This document shows positions 1 through 5,333 of a stretch of DNA of 5,333 nucleotides, piece after piece (the stretch's first letter is position 1; each line of letters opens with the position of its first letter). The position numbers and the translations under genes are program-made. The stretch lies in the NCBI GenBank assembly GCA_937924465.1, contig CALDSP010000090.1, forward strand, positions 1-5,333, in the 5' to 3' direction. The stretch comes from an uncultured Leptospiraceae bacterium (GTDB lineage: Bacteria; Spirochaetota; Leptospiria; Leptospirales; Leptospiraceae). The notes under the pieces are model-generated. The model was not told the DNA's origin. It searched no databases and saw only the letters and a list, made by a program, of their open reading frames with translations.

Positions 1-617
1 AAATAAAAGATTCACAAAAACTAGAAATTGAGCTAAAAGAAGTAAAAAAAGAGTTAGAGGCAAAAAAAGAAGAAGAAAGGAAAAAAATTGAATTTTCACC
101 TAACGTCCTTGATGGAAAAATATTTTTCATAAAGCCTGTAACTTATATAGAAGGACAATGCAATAATGAGCTTCATGCACTAGATCCAAATAAAGATGAT
201 TTTGTTTATAAGAGTGAATACAATCAAATTTGTGGAAGAGTTTTTAAAGAGTTTGGAGGTCATATTTTAGTGATTGGATTTAAAGAACACAAAGATCAAA
301 TTCGTTTAGTTTTATTATCTAGAGTAGATCTCAAACCAATTGCTTTTTCTGATACTGATGTTCATCAAAAAACAATTTTAGAAGTTCAACAGGACTTTCT
401 TTTTGCTGTGGAAGTAGAGAATGGAAAACATTATCTTGCTAAATACAATAGAAGTTTAAAAAGATTGGTGAGAACGGAACAAGAAATTTTTCCAGATGCA
501 AATATAACATTTTTTGGAAAGAAAATCTATGTCTCTGGAAAAAATGAAGGAGGTAAAGTGGAGTTTAAAATTTTTAATCGGGAAGATTTAAAATTTATAA
601 AGAAAATTCAAACTTAG
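1..617 (+). CDS. C-terminal part of a P83/100-like protein (5' end outside window)
   Basis: The reading frame is open from the left edge (first complete codon at 3) to TAG at 615-617, giving 204 visible residues; the true start lies upstream. A GTG at 270 is in this frame but is internal: the open frame continues unbroken to its left and reads as plausible protein. Residues 1-30 are a Lys/Glu-rich heptad-like stretch (KEVKKELEAKKEEERKK), typical of a coiled coil. Residues 31-204 form a beta-rich domain of about four divergent repeats starting near residues 39, 87, 131 and 173. A charged coiled coil followed by a folded C-terminal domain fits the spirochaete P83/100 family, whose members are exported or periplasmic antigens of unknown biochemical role. 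That family name is a recollection of layout and style, not a search result; another propeller-like envelope protein is possible. Two cysteines (window residues 53 and 77) could pair if the protein is exported. The next gene follows after 67 bases and seems to have its own promoter. Confidence 0.6.
   Translation, partial: IKDSQKLEIELKEVKKELEAKKEEERKKIEFSPNVLDGKIFFIKPVTYIEGQCNNELHALDPNKDDFVYKSEYNQICGRVFKEFGGHILVIGFKEHKDQIRLVLLSRVDLKPIAFSDTDVHQKTILEVQQDFLFAVEVENGKHYLAKYNRSLKRLVRTEQEIFPDANITFFGKKIYVSGKNEGGKVEFKIFNREDLKFIKKIQT
117..614 (+). repeat. Four divergent propeller-like protein repeats
   Basis: Four segments share one pattern: a short turn with Gly or Asp, a hydrophobic strand, a polar hairpin, a second strand, then a charged turn ending in a hydrophobic residue. 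The first strands are GKIFFIKPV (residue 38), GHILVIGFK (86), DFLFAVEVE (131) and KKIYVSGKN (173). The last three are followed by matching second strands ending VDLKPI, RSLKRL and REDLKFI. The spacing of about 48, 44 and 42 residues suits blades of a beta-propeller of the WD40/YVTN kind. The repeat is seen only at protein level; the DNA copies have diverged beyond direct recognition. More blades could lie upstream only if the coiled coil interrupts the propeller, so four may be the full set in this arm. Confidence 0.5.
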
Positions 618-625
618 TTTTTCTG

Positions 626-655
626 TTGACTTTTGAAAGTATTCTGAAAAATAAA
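626..655 (+). promoter_or_regulatory. Candidate sigma-70-type promoter for the 685 gene and perhaps rpsO-pnp
   Basis: TTGACT at 626-631 matches the -35 consensus at five of six positions. AATAAA at 650-655 matches the -10 consensus at four of six, with an 18-base spacer. It starts just after the stop codon of the previous gene, in the only spacer longer than 40 bases in the window. Transcription would begin near 662, about 20 bases before the ATG at 685. In such AT-rich DNA weak -10 matches are common, so the support rests mainly on the -35 box and the position. Confidence 0.4.
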
Positions 656-684
656 GTAGCAAATTTTTAAAATGATTTACATTC

Positions 685-2577
685 ATGGCAGTTACTCCTA
701 CAGATTATGAACTAAAATATTCTTTCTTAAAGGTTCGCAAAGAGAAAGAAGCTATTTTAATGGGAATCAATCCTACCAACAAGCATCAGCATGAACTTTT
801 AAAACTCATTCGAAGTTTAAACACTATTCAAAATGCTGGAAAAGGAATGCTATTTACGTTAAAAAATGCTTATCTTGAGCAACTTCAAATCGACCTAAAA
901 ACTGCAACCAACAACTTAACCCAGTTAGTAAATAATTTATTAATTACTCAGGTTCCTGTTCTTGAATACGATTCTATTAACATGAAGTTGAACTCTGTTT
1001 GTTATTATCTTACCCATCCAGCGGAGGATAAGTCTTATTCAATTTATATGATCTTTGAGGAATTGGTAGCTTATTCTTTTCATGCTGTTAAAAAATGGTA
1101 TGAGAATAGAGAACCTCTTTCAAAAGAGCTAATATTGAAAGAACTCTCGTGGCAGTATGCGGCGAAACCCAATGAAGAGTATTCTGGAAATTCAATTATA
1201 TTTGAACCTCGAAAAAAAATTTACAGTGCAAGTGTTCCGATTTTATCTCCTCCCGAAATGATTGATTATATTATTCAAGCAGTGACTCACCAGATCTATG
1301 AAGCAAACATGGGAATTGACATTGAAGGTCATGGAATTTTACTGTTCAAACCGGGTGAGGTTTTGGATATTTTTGAAGCAGCGTCAGAGTTTATGATGCA
1401 AACTATGCTTCCCGTTTTACTGGATGAGTTTTCTAGTAAATTTCGTTTAGAGCCTATTCTCACTGAAAAGCAGGTATATGAGTTAGATAAATCAACTCGA
1501 AAAACATCTAAATATCTCGCAAATATTGCAAGAGAGATTAAGTCTATTTTAAGTCAAAATACTCAAAATCCTTTAAGATTTCCCGGTTCTCTTACACTAG
1601 AAATTATAACAAAATTAGAATCGTTGGCAGATGAGAAATATGCTGGAAAATGGAGAGAAGAATGCGATAAGATCAAAAGAGACTTTAAAAAAAATATCAC
1701 TACACCTTCTAATAAGTGGAATAATTTAATTGAGTTTATTCCTCAAGAAAATGTTTTTAATTATCATCCTGAGGTGTGGAAAGAACTAATTCACGATCCA
1801 GATTTATTTTATACAAAGTGGCAAATTCCTAAAACTACTATGCATGTTTTTACGGGAAAGGAGATAGGTTTTATTCGCACTTTAGTGTTAGGGATGACAG
1901 GACTGCAAAACCAAGATTTGTGGAAGGCTCAAGCTCTAAAAAATATTATTGAAACAAATGAAAAACGTCTACGTCCTTTGCTGATTGATCCAAAATTTAC
2001 AGTAATTTATAATGAACTAGTTCGAAGAATTTATATTCAATATATTCCTTGGTATTTTAGAATTTTCTTATACTTTCCTTTGAATATTTTTATGGATAGC
2101 TTTATTGAAGATGCGAAGAAAAAAATTATTTTAGAGCAAGAGGCTTTAACTAAAAAGAATGATGCGAATAATAGTAAACTTCAAGCAGAGTATGCTAAAG
2201 AAAAAGTAGAAATACAAGAAAGACTCAAAGATCAACTTTTGGTCAATTCCATTAAAGCTACATTAGATTCTTTTTTAATGAAAGAAAAGAGGCTTCCTAT
2301 TTTGGATGAAGTTAAGCAACTTTACTTGGATGAGGGGAGATTTAATCGGGTAATTAAAAAGTTTAATTTCAAAATAATAAAAGTGAGTACCAAGGGAGTA
2401 GAGGATGTAGAAGTACTATTGTATCCTGCGGGTACTGATTTTGGAGAAAAAAAGAAAATGATCCAAGAATCGCTGAATTCTATCGTAACAGAAAAAAATC
2501 CACATATCTCAACAAATTACGATAAGGCTAGTTACGAAAGAGCTCAAAAACTTTTAGAAATTTTAAATAACGATTGA
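685..2577 (+). CDS. Unrecognised 630-residue helical protein upstream of rpsO
   Basis: I do not recognise this protein. The ATG at 685 is the first usable start after an in-frame TGA at 673-675; no clear Shine-Dalgarno sequence precedes it, the nearest purine-rich stretch (AAAGTAG, about 654-660) being too far away. There is no signal peptide. Composition is soluble, mostly helical and charged. Residues 449-470 (nt 2029-2094) are strikingly aromatic and hydrophobic, with IPWYFRIFLYFPLNIF and a single Arg; this could be a membrane-contacting helix or a buried core. It is followed at about 474-525 by a Lys/Glu-rich region with coiled-coil character. The C-terminal 100 residues look like a small alpha/beta unit (LPILDEVKQLYLDEGRFN, then strands KFNFKIIKVS and VEVLLYP). 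No nucleotide-binding loop, metal-binding cluster or catalytic motif is evident. Its stop lies 38 bases before rpsO, so it is probably co-transcribed with rpsO-pnp. Base composition resembles its neighbours and gives no sign of recent transfer. That the gene is real is near certain; its function is unknown. Confidence 0.85.
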   Translation: MAVTPTDYELKYSFLKVRKEKEAILMGINPTNKHQHELLKLIRSLNTIQNAGKGMLFTLKNAYLEQLQIDLKTATNNLTQLVNNLLITQVPVLEYDSINMKLNSVCYYLTHPAEDKSYSIYMIFEELVAYSFHAVKKWYENREPLSKELILKELSWQYAAKPNEEYSGNSIIFEPRKKIYSASVPILSPPEMIDYIIQAVTHQIYEANMGIDIEGHGILLFKPGEVLDIFEAASEFMMQTMLPVLLDEFSSKFRLEPILTEKQVYELDKSTRKTSKYLANIAREIKSILSQNTQNPLRFPGSLTLEIITKLESLADEKYAGKWREECDKIKRDFKKNITTPSNKWNNLIEFIPQENVFNYHPEVWKELIHDPDLFYTKWQIPKTTMHVFTGKEIGFIRTLVLGMTGLQNQDLWKAQALKNIIETNEKRLRPLLIDPKFTVIYNELVRRIYIQYIPWYFRIFLYFPLNIFMDSFIEDAKKKIILEQEALTKKNDANNSKLQAEYAKEKVEIQERLKDQLLVNSIKATLDSFLMKEKRLPILDEVKQLYLDEGRFNRVIKKFNFKIIKVSTKGVEDVEVLLYPAGTDFGEKKKMIQESLNSIVTEKNPHISTNYDKASYERAQKLLEILNND

Positions 2578-2601
2578 AAAAAAGAGGCTTTATTATAAAT
2601 T
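2574..2601 (+). promoter_or_regulatory. Weak candidate promoter before rpsO
   Basis: TTGAAA (2574-2579) overlaps the stop codon of the previous gene and is followed after 16 bases by TAAATT (2596-2601), inside the stretch TATTATAAATT. A start near 2608 would leave a leader of under ten bases before the rpsO ATG. An internal promoter is biologically reasonable for a ribosomal protein gene, but AT-rich DNA produces such matches by chance. Confidence 0.2.
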
Positions 2602-2615
2602 GGACATTTAGGCTT

Positions 2616-2882
2616 ATGATAACGATAGAAAAGAAACAAGAATTAAAACAAAAATTTGGACGCCATGAAAAAGATACAGGTTCTTCGGAAGTGCAAGTCG
2701 CTATTCTCACAGAAAGGATCAATCAGTTAAATTCTCACTTAGAAAAAAACAAAAAAGATTTCCAATCTCGTTTGGGACTTTTAAAATTAGTGGGTCAAAG
2801 AAAAAGGCTTTTAAACTATTTAAAAAGGGATAATCTAACTCGTTACCGAGAACTCATTCAGTCGCTCAATCTCCGAAAATAA
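2616..2882 (+). CDS. rpsO: Small-subunit ribosomal protein S15
   Basis: S15 is a primary binder of 16S rRNA in the platform of the 30S subunit. It recognises the three-way junction of helices 20, 21 and 22 and a GU/GC motif in helix 22. The product here is 88 residues, the normal family length. Known rRNA-contact residues are in place: T21, G22, Q27, R34 and Y68 for the junction, and H41, D48 and S51 for the helix 22 site. The C-terminus ends in the usual Leu-Arg-Lys. ATG at 2616 is chosen because the protein then begins MITIEKKQEL as in other S15 proteins. An in-frame TTG at 2574 would add 14 residues (MKKRGFIINWTFRL) with no counterpart in the family. The ribosome binding site is weak: only GGA at 2602-2604 and TAGG at 2609-2612 precede the ATG. 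pnp follows after 9 bases. S15 represses its own mRNA in several bacteria, but a leader fold cannot be shown here. Confidence 0.97.
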   Translation: MITIEKKQELKQKFGRHEKDTGSSEVQVAILTERINQLNSHLEKNKKDFQSRLGLLKLVGQRKRLLNYLKRDNLTRYRELIQSLNLRK

Positions 2883-2884
2883 GG
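2881..2884 (+). promoter_or_regulatory. pnp ribosome binding site overlapping the rpsO stop
   Basis: AAGG sits seven bases before the pnp ATG and shares its first two bases with the TAA stop of rpsO. Ribosomes finishing rpsO would cover this site, which favours translational coupling of the two genes. It is the best-placed Shine-Dalgarno match in the window. Confidence 0.6.
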
Positions 2885-2891
2885 CAGTCAA

Positions 2892-4976
2892 ATGCACGAG
2901 CAGAGTATTACTCTTGGTAAAGAAAATATTATCCTAGAAACAGGCAAATGGGCTAAACAAGCAGACGGAAGTGTTGTGTATAAATGTGGGAATTTAGTCA
3001 TGCTTGCGACAGTCTGTGCAGCAGACGACGCAAGAGAAAGCCAAGACTTTTTTCCTCTCACCGTAGAATATTCAGAGAAAATGTATGCAGTAGGAAAATT
3101 TCCTGGTGGATATATTAAAAGAGAAAGTAAACCTTCCGAACATGAAATTTTAATTTCTAGATTGATTGACCGTCCTATTCGCCCTATGTTTCCAAAAGGG
3201 TATTTCTCTGAAGTGCAAATTGTTGTTCAGGTTCTTTCATCTGATAAAAACATATCTCTGTCAGGGCATGCTATTACTGCAGCAAGTGCTTGTTTGATGG
3301 TTTCCGACATTCCATTTTCTGGTCCCATTGCAGGAGTGAGAGTTGGGAGAGTGAAAGGAGAACTCTTTATCAATCCTCCGAATGAGCTAATGAGTGAGTC
3401 CGATTTAGATTTAGTTGTGGCTGGCACAGAAGACTCTATTGTTATGATTGAGGGGGAAGCAAAGGAATTGAGCAATGCAGAGCTATTAAAGGCTCTTAGT
3501 TTTGCTTTAGAATCTATCCAACAGTTGGTTTCTTTTCAAAAAGAATTGGCTGCAAAGGTCAATAAACCCAAGCGTTCCATAAAACTCAAAACCCCCAATC
3601 AAGAACTTCTTGCTAAAGTTCGAGAATACTCTTTTGAAAGGTTAAGTAAGGCAAACTTAAATAAAGATAAGCTAGCTAGAGCCAAAGACATTTCTGCTAT
3701 TTACGAAGAAACTTTAGAGTATTTTCGCCCTCAAGTGAATGAAGAAGATATTAAAGATATTAAAAATTATCTCCATGAAATGGAAGCTGAAGTAGTTAGG
3801 GATCTTATATTTGCAGAAGGCATTCGTTACGATGGTCGAAAGCTAGATGAAATTCGAGATATTAGCATAGAAATTAATGTTCTACCAGGCGCCCATGGTT
3901 CTGCTGTGTTTACAAGAGGGCAAACTCAATCCCTAGGAGTTATGACGTTGGGCACAATAGCCGATAACCAACGCATAGAAAATCTAGAAGGTGCCAAAGA
4001 AAAAGTTTTTATGCTTCATTACAACTTTCCCGGATTTTCCGTGGGGGAAGTAAAAAAATCGTCAGGCCCTGGAAGAAGAGAGATTGGACATGGAAACCTT
4101 GCTGAACGCGCTCTTAAAAGTGTAATACCTAAATTTAGTGATTTTCCTTATGTGATTCGTGTTGTTTCTGAAATTTTAGAATCCAACGGCTCTAGTTCTA
4201 TGGCTTCTGTTTGTAGTTGTTCCTTAGCTCTTATGGCTGGGGGGGTTCCTGTAAAATCTTCTGTAGCTGGAGTTGCTATGGGACTTATTACAGATTCCGA
4301 TAAAAAAAATTATGCTATTCTATCTGATATTGCTGGGATAGAAGATCATTTTGGAGATATGGATTTCAAATTAGCCGGGACTAGAAAAGGAATTACTGCC
4401 TTTCAAATGGATTTGAAAATTACAGGTGTAGGTTTGGATGTATTAGAAAAAGTTTTCATACAAGCTGAAAAAGGAAGGAATGCTATTTTAGACATTATGG
4501 ATAAGTCCATAGCTAAAGCTGCTTCTTCTCTTTCTAAAACAGCTCCTAGGATTTTAATCAAACAAATTCCAAAAGAAAGAATTGGAGAACTCATTGGTAC
4601 TGGTGGAAAGATGATTCGTTCTATCATTGAACAGTCTAAAGCAGATATCAATATTGATGATGAAGGAAGGGTTACTATTTCTAGTCCCGATGAAGACTCT
4701 GCTCAAAAAGCCATTGAACTCATTGATGCTATTTTTGAAGAAGTGAGAGTAGGAAAAATTTATCAAGGCAAAGTAAAAAAGATTGCTGACTATGGTGCTT
4801 TTGTAGAAATTCTTCCTGGAAGAGAAGGACTTTTGCATGTTTCCAAAATTGATTCTAAAAGAATTGCCTCAGTTCGGGATGTCCTCAATGAGGGAGATAT
4901 TATTCCAGTAAAAGTAATTGCTATTGATGAAAGAACAGGGAAGTTTGATCTTTCCAGAAAAGATGCTTTGAATTAA
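2892..4976 (+). CDS. pnp: Polynucleotide phosphorylase (polyribonucleotide nucleotidyltransferase)
   Basis: This trimeric cytoplasmic enzyme degrades RNA 3' to 5' with phosphate, releasing nucleoside diphosphates, and can add tails in reverse. The 694-residue product has the full order: first RNase PH core (about 9-142, with FFPLTVEY and RLIDRPIRPMF), helical linker (about 240-320), second RNase PH core (about 322-530), KH domain (about 553-612) and S1 domain (about 619-690). Catalytic residues matching E. coli D486, D492 and K494 are D485, D491 and K493 within EDHFGDMDFK. The phosphate-site motif SNGSSSMASVC (431-441), TRGQTQ (341-346) and GPGRREIGHG (392-401) are intact. The KH loop is GTGG (569-572). 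The channel loop reads GGYIKRE instead of the E. coli FFRR, close to the GGFIKRE form of B. subtilis and so normal outside proteobacteria. The protein ends just after the S1 domain, with no long C-terminal tail. ATG at 2892 has a well-spaced AAGG. The gene lies between rpsO (9 bases) and an M16 peptidase (11 bases). A run of seven G at 4239-4245 encodes the Gly-Gly of AGGVP and keeps the frame. Confidence 0.98.
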   Translation: MHEQSITLGKENIILETGKWAKQADGSVVYKCGNLVMLATVCAADDARESQDFFPLTVEYSEKMYAVGKFPGGYIKRESKPSEHEILISRLIDRPIRPMFPKGYFSEVQIVVQVLSSDKNISLSGHAITAASACLMVSDIPFSGPIAGVRVGRVKGELFINPPNELMSESDLDLVVAGTEDSIVMIEGEAKELSNAELLKALSFALESIQQLVSFQKELAAKVNKPKRSIKLKTPNQELLAKVREYSFERLSKANLNKDKLARAKDISAIYEETLEYFRPQVNEEDIKDIKNYLHEMEAEVVRDLIFAEGIRYDGRKLDEIRDISIEINVLPGAHGSAVFTRGQTQSLGVMTLGTIADNQRIENLEGAKEKVFMLHYNFPGFSVGEVKKSSGPGRREIGHGNLAERALKSVIPKFSDFPYVIRVVSEILESNGSSSMASVCSCSLALMAGGVPVKSSVAGVAMGLITDSDKKNYAILSDIAGIEDHFGDMDFKLAGTRKGITAFQMDLKITGVGLDVLEKVFIQAEKGRNAILDIMDKSIAKAASSLSKTAPRILIKQIPKERIGELIGTGGKMIRSIIEQSKADINIDDEGRVTISSPDEDSAQKAIELIDAIFEEVRVGKIYQGKVKKIADYGAFVEILPGREGLLHVSKIDSKRIASVRDVLNEGDIIPVKVIAIDERTGKFDLSRKDALN

Positions 4977-4987
4977 ATTTTAAGAAA

Positions 4988-5333
4988 TTGGAAAGTATTC
5001 AAAAATCTACTTTACAAAATGGCATTGTAATTCTCTTTCAAAACTTGCCTTATTCTCAAACTCTCTCCATAGGACTTTGGATAAAAGTTGGCTCTAGATA
5101 TGAAAATTTTAAAGAAAGAGGTTACACTCATTTTTTAGAGCACATGCTTTTCAAAGGTACCTCCAACAGAACAGCTAAACAAATTGCTGAAGAAATAGAT
5201 AGAGTAGGGGGCTACCTAAATGCTGCTACTTCACGTGAGTATACTTACTTCTATGTTACAATTCCAAAAACACAAATAGAATTATCTTTAGATATATTAT
5301 CCGACATGCTTTTTAGATCTCTCTTTTTGGAGA
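4988..5333 (+). CDS. M16-family zinc metallopeptidase, N-terminal part (3' end outside window)
   Basis: The frame stays open to the right edge, giving 115 residues. Residues 48-52 are HFLEH, the inverted zinc motif HxxEH of M16 (pitrilysin / mitochondrial processing peptidase) enzymes, in the typical setting HFLEHMLFKGT. His48 and His52 would bind zinc and Glu51 act as the base; the third ligand, a Glu about 76 residues further on, is beyond the edge. Other family hallmarks are LQNGIVILFQ, GLWIKVGSRYE, and GGYLNAATSREYTYFYV. TTG at 4988 is the likely start: the frame has a stop at 4946-4948, no ATG or GTG lies before the conserved region, and a start here puts about ten residues before the NG motif, as is usual. 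Only a poor Shine-Dalgarno (AAG at 4982-4984, too close) is present, so coupling to pnp, 11 bases upstream, is likely. Bacterial members with this motif are often compared with mitochondrial processing peptidase beta and B. subtilis MlpA. Substrate is unknown, and a short product would suggest it needs a partner subunit. Confidence 0.93.
   Translation, partial: MESIQKSTLQNGIVILFQNLPYSQTLSIGLWIKVGSRYENFKERGYTHFLEHMLFKGTSNRTAKQIAEEIDRVGGYLNAATSREYTYFYVTIPKTQIELSLDILSDMLFRSLFLE

Noticed and set aside
270..617. Separate 115-residue gene starting at GTG 270
   Set aside because: The same frame is open without a stop back to the left edge, and the upstream residues continue the coiled coil and the repeat pattern, so the GTG is an internal valine codon.
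618..684. Terminator after the left-edge gene
   Set aside because: There are T-runs but no stable GC-containing hairpin before them.
2578..2594. Terminator-like hairpin AAAG-AGG-CTTT before rpsO
   Set aside because: Only four pairs with a three-base loop and no strong T-tract; too weak to end transcription.
2574..2615. Longer rpsO start at TTG 2574, adding 14 residues and overlapping the upstream stop as TTGA
   Set aside because: S15 proteins start close to the MITIEKKQ position; the added residues match nothing in the family. The overlap was kept only as a note on possible coupling.
2528..2722. Minus-strand open frame across the end of the 685 gene and rpsO
   Set aside because: It lies opposite well-supported coding sequence, has no recognisable protein features and no ribosome binding site.
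3227..3475. Minus-strand open frame inside pnp
   Set aside because: It is antisense to the conserved PNPase first core; its openness follows from codon use on the other strand.
4403..4838. Two overlapping minus-strand open frames inside pnp
   Set aside because: They overlap each other and conserved PNPase KH/S1 coding sequence; neither encodes a recognisable protein.
635..5000. Ten-base repeat GAAAGTATTC at 635-644 and 4991-5000, both near gene starts
   Set aside because: Ten-base repeats are expected by chance several times in an AT-rich window of this size, and the second copy is inside the M16 coding region.

Overview
The window is AT-rich (roughly one third GC by eye) and every supported gene lies on the + strand. 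Two things suggest a spirochaete, possibly a Leptospira-type lineage. The left-edge gene looks like the C-terminal part of a P83/100-family protein, a family known mainly from spirochaetes, and at least one gene has a TTG start. This placement is inference: no rRNA or other decisive marker is present.

Layout from left to right. (1) Positions 1-617 hold the 3' end of a gene whose product has a Lys/Glu-rich coiled coil followed by about four divergent beta-propeller-like repeats. (2) Positions 618-684 are a short spacer with a plausible promoter (TTGACT, 18 bp, AATAAA). (3) Positions 685-2577 encode a 630-residue protein that I do not recognise; it has an aromatic hydrophobic segment followed by a charged helical region. 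(4) Positions 2616-2882 are rpsO (ribosomal protein S15), with its 16S rRNA-contact residues intact. (5) Positions 2892-4976 are pnp (polynucleotide phosphorylase), with all domains and catalytic residues present. (6) From 4988 to the right edge runs the start of an M16 zinc metallopeptidase with HFLEH and a TTG start.

The last four genes are separated by 38, 9 and 11 bases, so they probably form one transcription unit starting upstream of 685. rpsO-pnp is an ancient translation/RNA-decay pairing, and an M16 peptidase close behind pnp is also a recurrent arrangement (for example B. subtilis pnpA with mlpA nearby). The 630-residue protein is the unusual member: it sits where truB/rbfA/infB-type genes often precede rpsO.

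No mobile element, CRISPR array, tRNA, rRNA or clear terminator was seen. Nothing here clearly amounts to a new multi-gene system. The most interesting points are the propeller-like repeats at the left edge, the unrecognised protein tied to rpsO-pnp, and the lack of room for the regulatory RNA that separates rpsO from pnp in E. coli.
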